NCBI RefSeq assembly: GCF_004363555.1
Contig: NZ_SNZJ01000022.1
Coordinates: 1 to 64,000 of the forward strand
Source of the DNA: Halomonas ventosae
GTDB taxonomy: Bacteria; Pseudomonadota; Gammaproteobacteria; Pseudomonadales; Halomonadaceae
Direction of reading: 5' to 3'
Length of the DNA: 64,000 nt
Of the stretch, positions 23,949-33,498 are shown one piece after another (the first letter of the stretch is position 1; each line of letters starts with the position of its first letter). The translations under genes were made by a program, and so were the position numbers. The notes under the pieces were generated by a model. The model saw nothing but the letters and a program-made list of their open reading frames with translations. It was not told the DNA's origin and did not search any database.

Positions 23949-26774
23949 CTACAGACGCCTGAAGATTTCCTCCAGCCGTGCAGGGCGGCCCAGGTGGAAG
24001 CCTTGGCCATAGGTGATGCCATAGGATTTAAGCATCGGCAGCAGCGCTTCCTGGTCGACGAACTCGGCGATGGCCTGCTTGCCGAAGCCGGCGGCAATAT
24101 CGGCGATGGCCTGGACGATGACACGGCTCTCGGGGCTGATCGGCAGGCTGCGGATGAAGGAGCCGTCGATCTTGATGTAATCCACCGGCAGCTGACCCAG
24201 GTAGTGGAAGCTGCTGAAACCCACGCCGAAGTCGTCCAGGGCGGTGCGGCATCCGAGGTCCCGGACCGCCTGCAGCACGCCGCGTGCAGTGGAGAAGTCG
24301 GTCACGGCGGCGGTCTCGGTCACCTCCAGGATGAGATGGTGGGGGTCGGCACCGCTGGCGGCGATTTCGTCGGCCAGGTACTGCTTCAGGCCTTCATCGT
24401 GCAGGGACTGGCCGGACAGGTTGACCGCCAGGCTGATGCCTCGCTCCTGCAGTTGGCTGAGTAGCCGCAGGCTGTGACGCAGCACCCAGCGGTCGACCTG
24501 CACGATCTGACCGCTGCGCTCCGCTACCGGGATGAAGTAGGAGGGGGACACCAGGCTGCCATCGGCGTCACGCATGCGCAGCAGCACTTCGTAGTGCTTC
24601 ACGTCGCGATCCTCCAGCCGCATGATCGGCTGCACCATCAGCTCGAAGCCGTCCTCTACCAGGGCGCTGCGTACGCGCTCGACCCAGTAGACCCGCTCCT
24701 GCAGCTCGTCCTTGGCGTTCTCGGTCCTGGAGAGCAGGTGCCAGTGCTGGATGCCACTCTCCTTGGCCTTGTACATGGCCACGTCGGCGCTGGCCATCAG
24801 GTCGGCCGGCGTCGCGCCGTGGAACGGGAACAGGGCGATGCCGATGCTCGCGGAGACCCGGTGGCGCCGCCCCGCGGCCGTGAACCCCAGGCTGTCGAGC
24901 AACTGGTCGATATACTGCGCAACCTGGACCGCCTGGTCCTCGTCGGCATGTTCCAGCAGCAGAGAGAATTCGTCGCCACCCAGGCGTGCGATGACGCCAC
25001 GATGGCCCAGGTTCAGCAGCAGGGTCTCGGCCACCTCGCGCAGCAGTCGGTCACCCACATGGTGGCCGCTGAGCTCGTTGACCTCCTTGAACTGGTCCAG
25101 GTCCAGCAGCAGCACGGCGCCGCGTGACTCCCGCCACAATGCCTTCTGCAGGGCGTCCTGGAAGAAGCGCCGGTTGTAGAGCTCGGTGAGGGGGTCTCGC
25201 TCGGCCAGCCAGGTCAGGCGGGCCTCCGCGGCCTTGCGCTCGGTGATGTCGAGCCCCACCGATATCCGCGACATGCTCCCGTCAGTGCTCGAGGGCAGCG
25301 GGGCATGGTACCAGGCGATGGTATGGATGCGCTGATCCGGGGTCTGCAGGGTCCGCTCCTCCTGCTGCGGCGTGTCGAAGGCACCGACCAGGGAAGGGCT
25401 GCCCGCCTCGAACACGTCCACGAAGTGGCGGCCCAGCAGGGATGGCTCGTCAAGGTCCAGCATCGCGCGAGTGTAGTCGTTGACGAGGCTGATCCGTCCC
25501 CTGCTGTCCTGGGCGATGATGAAGACCCGGGCGGTATCCAGCAGGCTGTTCACGAAGTCCCTTTCCTGGGCCAGCTCCTCGACGCGCTCCGCCAGCTGGT
25601 TGCCGCGTTCCTGAACCTCCTGCTCCAGCATCTCGAGCTGTCTCGAGAGCTCAAGGGTAGTGCCTTCCAGCACGTCGATCTCGTCCGGCAGGCGGTGGCG
25701 GACGGCCGGGATCGCGGCCCGCACATCGTCGAACCCCCCGCTGGCCAGGGTCGGCAGAAGGCCGGCGATCCGGCGCAGGCGTGCCATGGGGCGCAGCAGG
25801 ATCAACAGAAGCACCAGTTCCGCGGCGATCCAGCCCACCAGGCCAACCCCCAGAAGGATGCGAGTGTCCTCGTTGATGGCCCTGATCTGGCTCGAGATGT
25901 CGGAGACCAGCAGGAAGTAGCCGGTGCTGCGCCGGTCCGCATCCTCGTCCATGCGGACCGCGCTGAGTTCGTGGTACTGGCCCCGATCCTGAAGTTGCAG
26001 GGGAGATTGCAGCAATGCGCTGATCGGTCCGAGTTCGGCTGCCCGTTGCAGGACGGGCAGGCTCTCTTCCTGGCGCGTCAGGGCCAGCAGATAGCCATTC
26101 CAGGGGGCGAGATGGCGTTCCTCGGGAAGGTTGCGGCTCTCCAGGGGGCCGGTCACCAGCAGGGCTACCTCGGCGTTGGAGACCTCCCGTGCCTGTCGGG
26201 TCACATCGGCCAGCGAGCGGGAGAGCACGACCAGGCCGACGCTCTCGCCATCCACCAGCACCGGAACGGCGGCATACTGCTGGCAGTCCGCCGCACAGCG
26301 CAGCGCCGTGATGGGCATCTCGGTCTCCATGATCCGTTGCACCCAGGCCTGGATCGGCAAGCTACCCTCCGATTGGCCGGCACCCCAACGGCCCAGGGTC
26401 TGCCCATGAGCGTCCACCACCAGTATCTCGTCGATGCCGGCCTCGAGCTGCAGGGTCGGCCATTGCGACGCCAGAGCCTCCTCGACGTCGACCGCATTGC
26501 CCGCCTCGAGGGGAGGGCCCAGGCGTGGCGAGGCCGCAGCCAGGCCCGCCAGCTGGCGAAGGTTTTCCGCCGAGCGCTGCAGGGCCAGGCGGATCTCCCG
26601 CTGCTGGCGCTCATGGTGCTGGTTGCGGCTCTCCTGGAACTGGCGGGTGAGGTTGTCGTGGCCAAGCCAGGTGAACAGCGCCACCAGCCCGATCAGCAGC
26701 AGGCTGCTCAGGGCGATGACACGCCATGTCAGGCTGAGTCGGTGACGGGTCCGGTAAGACGCGTGGAGAGTCAT
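23949..26774 (-). CDS. CHASE-type sensor with PAS, GGDEF and EAL domains
   Basis: A 941-residue inner-membrane c-di-GMP protein. TM1 lies at about 17-38, a periplasmic CHASE4-like sensor at about 40-300, and TM2 at about 308-328. Then come a HAMP-like linker with coiled coil, PAS at about 415-515, GGDEF at about 525-690 and EAL at about 700-941. The cyclase motif GGDEF is intact (ARLGGDEFSLLL). The EAL side keeps YEVLLR, NLSGQSL, EVTETA, LDDFGVGFSS, YIKIDGSF and QGFHLGRP; the usual AEGVE reads AEFVD. Both activities are possible. It is the last gene of a three-gene operon behind a porin and a small PstS-like protein. Confidence 0.9.
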   Translation of the reverse strand: MTLHASYRTRHRLSLTWRVIALSSLLLIGLVALFTWLGHDNLTRQFQESRNQHHERQQREIRLALQRSAENLRQLAGLAAASPRLGPPLEAGNAVDVEEALASQWPTLQLEAGIDEILVVDAHGQTLGRWGAGQSEGSLPIQAWVQRIMETEMPITALRCAADCQQYAAVPVLVDGESVGLVVLSRSLADVTRQAREVSNAEVALLVTGPLESRNLPEERHLAPWNGYLLALTRQEESLPVLQRAAELGPISALLQSPLQLQDRGQYHELSAVRMDEDADRRSTGYFLLVSDISSQIRAINEDTRILLGVGLVGWIAAELVLLLILLRPMARLRRIAGLLPTLASGGFDDVRAAIPAVRHRLPDEIDVLEGTTLELSRQLEMLEQEVQERGNQLAERVEELAQERDFVNSLLDTARVFIIAQDSRGRISLVNDYTRAMLDLDEPSLLGRHFVDVFEAGSPSLVGAFDTPQQEERTLQTPDQRIHTIAWYHAPLPSSTDGSMSRISVGLDITERKAAEARLTWLAERDPLTELYNRRFFQDALQKALWRESRGAVLLLDLDQFKEVNELSGHHVGDRLLREVAETLLLNLGHRGVIARLGGDEFSLLLEHADEDQAVQVAQYIDQLLDSLGFTAAGRRHRVSASIGIALFPFHGATPADLMASADVAMYKAKESGIQHWHLLSRTENAKDELQERVYWVERVRSALVEDGFELMVQPIMRLEDRDVKHYEVLLRMRDADGSLVSPSYFIPVAERSGQIVQVDRWVLRHSLRLLSQLQERGISLAVNLSGQSLHDEGLKQYLADEIAASGADPHHLILEVTETAAVTDFSTARGVLQAVRDLGCRTALDDFGVGFSSFHYLGQLPVDYIKIDGSFIRSLPISPESRVIVQAIADIAAGFGKQAIAEFVDQEALLPMLKSYGITYGQGFHLGRPARLEEIFRRL

Positions 26775-26807
26775 CTCGGCGGGTTCCTGGCCAGGAGCAT
26801 TGAGACG

Positions 26808-28031
26808 TCAGAAGCGCAACGAGAGCTGGAACAGCAGCATGTTCCAGCGACGGCTGGTCTCCGATGGGTCCGGGTTGTCCTGGGTAGGCAGCCAGCCTGT
26901 ACCATCGACGTGGTGATACTCGCCGGCCAGCATCACGCGCGGGTGGGGGGTCCACTGAAGCCCTAGGGTGATATCGTCGGCAAACTGTGTGTGGGCAGGA
27001 ATCGAACCACCAGTGCTTGCTTCAAACTCCTTGCCTGAGCGGTCACTTCGGTCATTTACCAGGCTGTCGTAGCGAACCAGCCATTGCCAGTCATTGTTGA
27101 AGCGACGGGTGTACTGAACGTACCAGCTTTCTCCGTTCCTCTCAGAGTCGGCAAAGGCGTTGAAGCCCTCTAGTTCCAGCTTCCTGATGGCGTATTCGGC
27201 AGTCAGGCTCCAGAGCTCCTGATTGTACTGAAGGGAGATAATCCAGGGTTCGAAATGAAACTTGCCATCTCCTGGAACACCGGGAGGAGAGTCATACTCC
27301 GCATTGGCACTGGCAGCGCTGAGCGCCATGACGACTCGGCCACCATCATGCTCATAGCGTATCTGCCCAATAGCAGATGAATCGGGTTCAAGAGAGCCTG
27401 GAAACCTATCAAGCCCCAGGGTTCGGTCTACGTCATCCTCAATGCGTACTTGCCCAAAGCCTGCCTGCAGCCTGAGAGCTCCTGTTTCGAGCCTTTCCTC
27501 GTGGTAAAGGCTGACACCATCACCTGCTAGGCCCAACGACCGGGTACGATCGAAGTAGATGGACTGGGGCAGCAGGATGCTGGGGCGGGTAAAGGCCACG
27601 TCGCGGGTCTGGTTGTAGAAACCGAAGGGGTTCTTGAAGCGGCCCAGCTGGATGCCGAAGGTGCGTTGCTGGTCGGAGAGCATCTGGTAATCGATGAGTC
27701 CATAGTCCAGCTTCGGGGTAGCATCACTGCCGTCTCCGCCTGCCCGTCGGCTCAGTACCTGGGCGGCCAGCAACACGTCCTCGTGGGGCCGCAGCGAGGC
27801 ATTGGCACCAATCTCGGTGAACTTGAAGCTGCCCTCGTCCTCGCTGCTGGGGCCAAAGAAGTTGTTGTCGTCGGTGATGATCAGCGCCTGGCTCAGGAAG
27901 CCATGCACCTGGAGGGTATCCAGCACGCCCTCGTCGCTGTGTACCTGGCCGGACAGGCCCAGGGCCAGGGCGGCGGCCATGGCGATGATGGAGCGGGAAT
28001 CACTCCATCGAAATGACTTGGACACGATCAT
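26808..28031 (-). CDS. Outer-membrane porin-like protein
   Basis: A 407-residue protein with a signal peptide (hydrophobic AAALALGLSG near residue 20) and a beta-barrel pattern: alternating hydrophobic strands and a C-terminal LLFQLSLRF ending in Phe, typical for outer-membrane insertion. It resembles OprO/P- or DcaP-like single-barrel proteins; the substrate is unknown. The ATG at 28031 overlaps the upstream gene by 32 bases. The central part, about 27000-27530, is less GC-rich and uses different codons than both ends, suggesting a recombined segment. Confidence 0.72.
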   Translation of the reverse strand: MIVSKSFRWSDSRSIIAMAAALALGLSGQVHSDEGVLDTLQVHGFLSQALIITDDNNFFGPSSEDEGSFKFTEIGANASLRPHEDVLLAAQVLSRRAGGDGSDATPKLDYGLIDYQMLSDQQRTFGIQLGRFKNPFGFYNQTRDVAFTRPSILLPQSIYFDRTRSLGLAGDGVSLYHEERLETGALRLQAGFGQVRIEDDVDRTLGLDRFPGSLEPDSSAIGQIRYEHDGGRVVMALSAASANAEYDSPPGVPGDGKFHFEPWIISLQYNQELWSLTAEYAIRKLELEGFNAFADSERNGESWYVQYTRRFNNDWQWLVRYDSLVNDRSDRSGKEFEASTGGSIPAHTQFADDITLGLQWTPHPRVMLAGEYHHVDGTGWLPTQDNPDPSETSRRWNMLLFQLSLRF

Positions 28032-28446
28032 CCAGGTACTCCCTTTCAAGATATCCCAGGGCGCCGGGCGTGGTGGCGATGCGCTCGCGCATCTCCGCCT
28101 GGTCGCGAACGCGGTCGGGCGCCTGGCCGGTACCCGAGAACACCATGCGGTCCCAGGCCAGCTGCAGCTGGTGCGGATAGACGGCCAGCTGCTCCTTGGC
28201 AAAACGCGCATGCACGGGGTGGTTGTTGTCGAGCACGAAGACCCGCACGGCCTGCCCATCGGGCCAGGTGCGCTGCCTCATGGCGAAGATGGCGCGGGTG
28301 GTGTCGCGCTTGAGCTGGCGGGTATTCACATCGGGGTGAGCCACCAGCAGGATCGGTGCTTCTTGAGCGACGGCCGTCGTGCTGGCCAGCGGCAGGCCGG
28401 CCACCAGCATCACGATGGCCAGGGCCAGCAGGCTCAGGCGCAGCAT
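28000..28446 (-). CDS. Small periplasmic PstS-like substrate-binding protein
   Basis: A 148-residue exported protein: signal peptide over the first 28 residues (LALAIVMLVAGLPLAS, cleavage near VAQEA), then one lobe of a phosphate-binding-like fold with HPDVNTRQLKRDTTRAIF, RVFVLDNNHP and TTPGALGYLERE. This is about half the size of PstS and lacks a partner ABC permease here. Together with the porin and the GGDEF-EAL sensor it may form a ligand-sensing unit, by inference. It is the first gene of the operon; its stop lies inside the porin gene. Confidence 0.68.
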   Translation of the reverse strand: MLRLSLLALAIVMLVAGLPLASTTAVAQEAPILLVAHPDVNTRQLKRDTTRAIFAMRQRTWPDGQAVRVFVLDNNHPVHARFAKEQLAVYPHQLQLAWDRMVFSGTGQAPDRVRDQAEMRERIATTPGALGYLEREYLDDRVQVISME

Positions 28447-28785
28447 GAAGTGCGCCTCCCTGGCTGGCTGGCAACGGCAAAGCCGCCCGCTGCCAGGGAG
28501 CGGATCAGGACGAGTGATGGCATCGGGGGTCGGGTTCCCGTTGACTGATGAACGCCAGGTTCATGCACCATGCAGGCGCAACTTGCCCGTTAAGTGTGTA
28601 TGAGTCCATGACGCCTTCTCCCTGCAGCCCCTTGGGGCATTATCTTTTTTATGCCCGATGCGCATCAGCTGTTTCCCACGACAGGCATCAGGAAGACCAT
28701 CATGCCGTTCCGACACGGGTCATTCTTATACGCTACATCACTTTAAGGAAATTTACAGGCCGGCGTATCAACGCGGTAAGGGATT
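28447..28785. other. Intergenic region upstream of the PstS-like operon
   Basis: About 340 bases, less GC-rich than the flanks, between the start of the PstS-like gene and the nhaD terminator. It should hold the promoter of the minus-strand operon. A TTTTTT run near 28648 is flanked by GGGGCAT and ATGCCC, an imperfect inverted pair. No gene or certain promoter box was recognised. Confidence 0.4.
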
Positions 28786-28808
28786 CCCGGCGGCGGATGG
28801 CCGCCGGG
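28786..28808 (-). terminator. Hairpin terminator candidate behind nhaD
   Basis: A perfect nine-base stem (CCCGGCGGC paired with GCCGCCGGG) around the loop GGATG, seven bases beyond the nhaD stop. On the minus strand it is followed by GAATCCCTT, a weak T-tract, so termination efficiency is uncertain. Confidence 0.6.
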
Positions 28809-28815
28809 GCAGGGG

Positions 28816-30312
28816 TCAGTTGAAGATGTGGAAGCTCTCGGCATTGAGCCACAGGTGGGCCATCACGCTGGCGATGTAGCCCAGAGCGATCACCGGGGTC
28901 CAGCGCAGGTGTCCGATGAAGGTGTAGTTGCCGCGGGCCTGGCCCATCAGGGCGACGCCGGCCGCCGAGCCGATCGACAGCAGGCTGCCGCCCACGCCGG
29001 CCGTGAGGGTGATCAGCAGCCAGTGGCCATGGGACATGTCCGGCTCCATGGTCAGCACCGCGAACATCACCGGGATGTTGTCGACCACTGCCGAGATCAC
29101 CCCCAGGGTGATGTTGGCGCCGGTGGCGTTCCATCCGGTGTAGAGGGCCTCGGAGAGCATGGCCAGATAGCCCATGAAGCCGAGGCCACCCACGCACATC
29201 ACCACGCCGTAGAAGAACAGCAGGGTGTCCCACTCGGCCCGTGCCACGCGGTTGAAGACGTCGAAGGGCACCACGCTGCCCAGACTCTCGAGCTTCTTCC
29301 AGTCGCCGCGCTGGCTGTAGCGGGTGCGCTTGCGCTCCAGGGAGCGCGGCAGGGTGCGACGCAGGAAGTAGCCGAAGAATTGCAGATAGCCCAGGCCCGT
29401 CATCATGCCCAGCACCGGCGGCAGGTGCAGCAATGTGTGGCAGGCCACGGCGGTGGCTACGGTGAGCAGGAAGAGGGCGATGATGCGCCGCGCGCCGCGC
29501 TTGAGCCAGACGTCCTCCTCCATGCTGGCCGGCTTGCGGTTCTTGATGAAGAAGCTCATCACCACGGCCGGGATCAGGAAGTTGATCAGCGACGGGATCA
29601 ACAGCTCGAAGAACTCCTGGAACTCGATCAGACCGGCCTGCCAGACCATCAGGGTGGTGATGTCGCCGAAGGGGCTGAAGGCGCCGCCGGCATTGGCCGC
29701 CACCACGATGTTGACGCAGCAGAGGTTGATGAAGCGCTTGTCGCCCTCGGCGACCTTGGTCACCACCGCACACATCAGCAGGGCGGTGGTCAGGTTGTCG
29801 GCGATCGGCGAGATCATGAAGGCCAGTACGCCGGTGATCCAGAACAGCGAGCGGTAGCTGAAGCCCTTGCGGACCATCCAGGAGCGCAGCGCGTCGAACA
29901 CCCGGCGCTCGTCCATGGCGTTGATGTAGGTCATCGCCACCAGCAGGAACAGCATCAGCTCGGTGAACTCGAGCAGGGTCACGCGGAAGGCGTGCTCCGA
30001 CTCGGTGGGCATGCCCGCCTTGACATAGACCCAGCCGATCAGCGCCCAGATGATGCCGGCCGCGACCAGCACCGGCTTGGACTTGCGCATGTGGATCTTC
30101 TCTTCGGCCATGACCAGGGCGTAGGCCAGCACGAAGACGGCGACGGCGAGCATGCCCACGAAGGAGCCGGTCAGGTCGAGTTCGCCGGTGGCGGCGAGCA
30201 CGGGCCCGCTGGCCAGCAGCGAGAGCATGGTGAGCACGAGCATGCCCGGCCAACGGGCGATTTGCCGTGGCCTGGGGGATATACGACAGGTTGTCAGCAT
30301 GGCTGCGATCAT
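28816..30312 (-). CDS. nhaD: Na+/H+ antiporter NhaD
   Basis: A 498-residue membrane protein of the NhaD branch of the ion transporter superfamily, with about 12-13 hydrophobic helices. It exports Na+ (and Li+) for protons and matters for salt and alkali tolerance in halophiles and Vibrio. Conserved stretches include FMISPIADNLTTALLMC, NAGGAFSPFGDITTLM and VVDNIPVMFAVLTM, with their polar residues in the membrane. The N-terminus may contain a signal-like helix. The true start may be 30312, 30300 or 30246; no ribosome site decides. It is divergent from the DUF3581 gene. Confidence 0.93.
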   Translation of the reverse strand: MIAAMLTTCRISPRPRQIARWPGMLVLTMLSLLASGPVLAATGELDLTGSFVGMLAVAVFVLAYALVMAEEKIHMRKSKPVLVAAGIIWALIGWVYVKAGMPTESEHAFRVTLLEFTELMLFLLVAMTYINAMDERRVFDALRSWMVRKGFSYRSLFWITGVLAFMISPIADNLTTALLMCAVVTKVAEGDKRFINLCCVNIVVAANAGGAFSPFGDITTLMVWQAGLIEFQEFFELLIPSLINFLIPAVVMSFFIKNRKPASMEEDVWLKRGARRIIALFLLTVATAVACHTLLHLPPVLGMMTGLGYLQFFGYFLRRTLPRSLERKRTRYSQRGDWKKLESLGSVVPFDVFNRVARAEWDTLLFFYGVVMCVGGLGFMGYLAMLSEALYTGWNATGANITLGVISAVVDNIPVMFAVLTMEPDMSHGHWLLITLTAGVGGSLLSIGSAAGVALMGQARGNYTFIGHLRWTPVIALGYIASVMAHLWLNAESFHIFN

Positions 30313-30594
30313 CCTGAGGCAGGAGGTGGGGGAAGGGTTAGAAAGCGGCAGAATCTTATCACAGCGTGTTGCGATGCAGTATGCCTCTTATTTATTACCT
30401 CCGATTCTTTGGTAGGGGGGATGATCGGTCGGCGTTCCGGCAGGAACGATCAAGGCTGGTCGGGGCCATCAGCCAGGCCATGTATCGGCCTCGGGAGGCG
30501 TCGGCCTGCGTTGTCGCGGGGTTTTGTGGCATCATCTGCCTTCCCGGCAACCGCCGGCAGGGTCCAGACCGCCAACGACGCAGGCATACAGTGC

Positions 30595-31308
30595 ATGTTT
30601 CTCGATGATTTCCATACGCTTACGGATGGGCGTATCCGCATTTCCGCACAGCAGGCCAGCCAGTTCGCCAAGCGCATTGCCGGCGACTACAACCCCATCC
30701 ATAACCCGGATGCACGCCGCTTCTGTGTGCCCGGTGACCTGCTCTTTGCCCTGGTGCTGGCTCGCTTCGGCCTCTCCCAGCGCATGTCCTTCCGCTTCCT
30801 GAGCATGGTCGGGGACGGCACGCCGTTGTGTTTCAGCGAGCAGGAAGATGGCCGGATCCGCGTCTGCGACGAGAACGGCAAGTGCTACCTGGAAGTCGAG
30901 CGCAGCGGCGAGGCGACCCGCGACGAGTCGGTGGTCGAGGCCTTCACCCGCAGCTACGTGGCCTTCTCGGGCAAGAACTTCCCCCACTACCTCAAGCCGC
31001 TGATGGAGGACAAGGGGGTGATGTTCAACCCGCGGCGTCCGCTGGTGATCTACGACAGCATGGGCTTCTGCCTGGACCGCCTGGATGCGCCCGCGCCGGG
31101 GCTGGAGTTCGTGGACTCCTCGCTGGAGGTGGCCGGCAAGCGCGGCGATGCACTGCTCGAGTTCCGTATCCTGGCCGGCGGCGAGGCGATCGGCACCGGC
31201 TCCAAGAAGCTGGTGGTCAGCGGGCTCTGCGACTACGACGCCGAGGCCATGGACGAGGTGGTCGCCGAGTTCTATCGCCTCAAGGCCGCTCACGAGGCCG
31301 AGGCCTGA
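30595..31308 (+). CDS. DUF3581 family protein
   Basis: A 237-residue cytosolic protein of unknown function, conserved in Vibrio, Pseudomonas and related genera. The sequence IAGDYNPIHNPDARRFCVPGD, here cited as its core DYNPIHNPD, resembles the hotdog-fold dehydratase motif of MaoC-like proteins, so binding of an acyl thioester is conceivable. The ATG at 30595 starts the conserved part; the open frame upstream is the shadow of antisense nhaD. It ends 33 bases before the convergent universal stress gene. Confidence 0.78.
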   Translation: MFLDDFHTLTDGRIRISAQQASQFAKRIAGDYNPIHNPDARRFCVPGDLLFALVLARFGLSQRMSFRFLSMVGDGTPLCFSEQEDGRIRVCDENGKCYLEVERSGEATRDESVVEAFTRSYVAFSGKNFPHYLKPLMEDKGVMFNPRRPLVIYDSMGFCLDRLDAPAPGLEFVDSSLEVAGKRGDALLEFRILAGGEAIGTGSKKLVVSGLCDYDAEAMDEVVAEFYRLKAAHEAEA

Positions 31309-31341
31309 GGCGCCACCGCCGATGTGCGTCCAGCCCGAGGC

Positions 31342-32238
31342 TCAGGCCACCACGGTGACGGGGCAGGGCGCCAGGTCGATGACCCGGTGACTGACGCTGC
31401 CCAGCAGGGACGACTGCCACTTGCCCAGGCCACGGCGGCCCATGATGACCATCGGCGCCGCCTCGGCGTGGTGTCGGGCCCGGGCGACGATGGCCTCGGG
31501 GACGCGCTTCCCTTCGCTCACCACCATCTCGATGCCGCGCGGTACCTCGCCCAGCGCTTCCCTCGCCCGCCGAAAGGCCTCCTTGGACGGTCCGTCTTCC
31601 GTGCTCCCGGCGGCCGACGCGTGGCCATCCGGCCGGCAGAAGACCAGTTCCACCGGCACATCGGCCCGGCGGGCCAGTTCACCTGCCAGGGCGGTCGCCT
31701 TCAGGCAGTGGGCGGAGCCATCCACCGGCACCAGCACCTGCCCCAGGCGCGCCGCGTCGGACAGGCCAGCCGTGGCATGCACGATGGTGACCGGGCAGCG
31801 GGCTCGGTGAACCACCTCATTGCTGATGCTGCCCTGCATGAACTTGCCGACATCACTCAGCTGGCGCGCGCCCAGCACCAGCAGGCATCCGTCATGCCGA
31901 GCCGCATGCTCGAGAATGGCGCGGTCGGGGTGGCGGATGAAGCTGGAACCCTCGAGCAGCACTTCGGCGGGTGCCTGCGCCAGGCCCGGGTCTAGCGCCT
32001 GCCGCGCCCGGGCAAAGGCCTCGGCGGCCTTGGCCTGGCGTCGTGCCCTGTCATGGTCGGCCTCTGCCTGGCGGTTGGCGGGGATGTCGCTGAGCTCGGC
32101 CGGGTTGAGCGGCATCACGTGCAGCAGCTGCAGCGGTGTCTCCAGCAGCCTGGCCAGCAGGCTGGCGTGGCGCACCGCTGCCTGCGCCGAGGGTGACCCA
32201 TCCACGGGCACGATCACCAGCGAGATTTGCTCGTCCAT
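31342..32238 (-). CDS. Tandem universal stress protein (UspA family)
   Basis: 298 residues with two Usp domains, about 1-147 and 152-298. The second carries the ATP-binding signature G-X2-G-X9-GS in GRRGLGKWQSSLLGS, and each ends in a CPVTIV/CPVTVV strand. The first domain has a changed loop (GARQLSDVGKFMQGS) that lacks the second glycine, so it may bind nucleotide poorly. Such tandem proteins act in general stress and survival. It is a single gene, convergent with DUF3581. Confidence 0.9.
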   Translation of the reverse strand: MDEQISLVIVPVDGSPSAQAAVRHASLLARLLETPLQLLHVMPLNPAELSDIPANRQAEADHDRARRQAKAAEAFARARQALDPGLAQAPAEVLLEGSSFIRHPDRAILEHAARHDGCLLVLGARQLSDVGKFMQGSISNEVVHRARCPVTIVHATAGLSDAARLGQVLVPVDGSAHCLKATALAGELARRADVPVELVFCRPDGHASAAGSTEDGPSKEAFRRAREALGEVPRGIEMVVSEGKRVPEAIVARARHHAEAAPMVIMGRRGLGKWQSSLLGSVSHRVIDLAPCPVTVVA

Positions 32239-32350
32239 CGATATCTCCTCCCCGTTTCCTCAACCCCGGACATGCTGGCACTGTAATCGACTGCCGGTGT
32301 CGAGGGGTAGGCCAATGGCGACATCCCGTGGCATGCCGCTGCCTGGCGGC

Positions 32351-33367
32351 TCAGGCCACCCGCAGCCGCTTGCCCAGCAGCAGGCCGCTCCACTCCGCGC
32401 GATTGGCCAGCCGGTTGAGCAGGATCGAACCGCTCATGCCCACCACGGCGAGGGCGATCACGTAGAGCCACAGCGGGATGGGAACCTGCCAGCCGACGAA
32501 GTCCACCACCGAGAAGAACAGCGGGTGGGCCAGGTAGATGCCGAAGGAGTACTCGTTGACCTTCTTCACCAGGGGGGTGGCCTTCATGCCCACCAGCCAG
32601 CTCATGGCCCACAGCAGCGAAAAGATGAACAGCGGCACCACCCAGGTCTCCTTGGAGGAGTACGCCAGCTCGCCGAACAGCGTGAAGGCAACGATGCCGG
32701 CCAGCAGGGCGACCAGCCATAAGGGGTGCGAGAAGCGTCGGAACCAGGGCTGCTGGTGGAGGTTCGGGTAGTGCTTGACGGTCAGCAGGGCCAGGAAGAA
32801 CAGGTAGATCCAACCCAGTGGCGCGATCCAGTGCAGGTAGCCGGGTGGTTCGATTGCCTGCCAGCGGAAGAAGCCCCACCAGCCGATGCTGATGAGGGAT
32901 CCGACCACCAGCCAGGGGCCGGAGGGCAGCCAGCGCTGCAGGCCGAACCGGTTGTAGAGCCAGAACAGGACGTAGAACTGCATGGCGACGATCAGGAAGT
33001 AGCCATGCCAGCCGGCGAACACCAGGTATTCGGTCATGTGGTAGCCGAAGCTGACTCGCTCTTCACTGGCCAGCATGCGCAGGTACTCCGCCAGCGAGTA
33101 GATCAGGCCATAGACGAAGTAGGGCACCATCACGTACTTGAAGCGGTTGGCGAGGAAGTTGTGCGGCACCTCGTTGCCGTAGCGGGCCGAGAACAGGAAG
33201 ATCGAGATGAAGATGAAGATCGGCGTGCCCAGCACGGTGGGGATCAGCGCCAGATCAAGGAAGACGTGTTCGAGGTAGTTCTCCTCGATGCGCTCGATCA
33301 GGTGAAAGACGAAGACCGCCAGGCAGCCGTAGAAGCGTAGCCAGTAGATTTCCTCGATACGTTTCAT
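32351..33367 (-). CDS. Acyltransferase family 3 membrane protein
   Basis: A 338-residue integral membrane protein with about ten helices. The N-terminal RIEEIYWLRFYGCLAVFVFHL and the late VNEYSFGIYLAHPLFF are typical of the acyltransferase_3 superfamily (OafA/IcaC-type), which O-acylates surface polysaccharides or lipids. The catalytic Arg/His pair is visible as LRFYG and FHL. The acceptor is unknown, and no polysaccharide cluster surrounds it. The ATG at 33367 starts the family similarity. It is divergent from the esterase gene. Confidence 0.82.
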   Translation of the reverse strand: MKRIEEIYWLRFYGCLAVFVFHLIERIEENYLEHVFLDLALIPTVLGTPIFIFISIFLFSARYGNEVPHNFLANRFKYVMVPYFVYGLIYSLAEYLRMLASEERVSFGYHMTEYLVFAGWHGYFLIVAMQFYVLFWLYNRFGLQRWLPSGPWLVVGSLISIGWWGFFRWQAIEPPGYLHWIAPLGWIYLFFLALLTVKHYPNLHQQPWFRRFSHPLWLVALLAGIVAFTLFGELAYSSKETWVVPLFIFSLLWAMSWLVGMKATPLVKKVNEYSFGIYLAHPLFFSVVDFVGWQVPIPLWLYVIALAVVGMSGSILLNRLANRAEWSGLLLGKRLRVA

Positions 33368-33498
33368 GGTCTTCCCTTGACCCGTCATGGACCGTGGAGG
33401 AACGCGTGGCGTCGATCTGGTGTCCGACCGCGGGTAACGCCCCGAATTCCCTGCATGAATGAATTCCCTCTCATTCTCTCGCACCTGGAGGCTCGCGC

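Noticed and set aside
28828-30594. Long plus-strand frame opposite nhaD, continuous with DUF3581
   Set aside because: The first part is His/Gln/Gly-rich noise; conserved protein sequence starts only at 30595, and nhaD is clear on the other strand.
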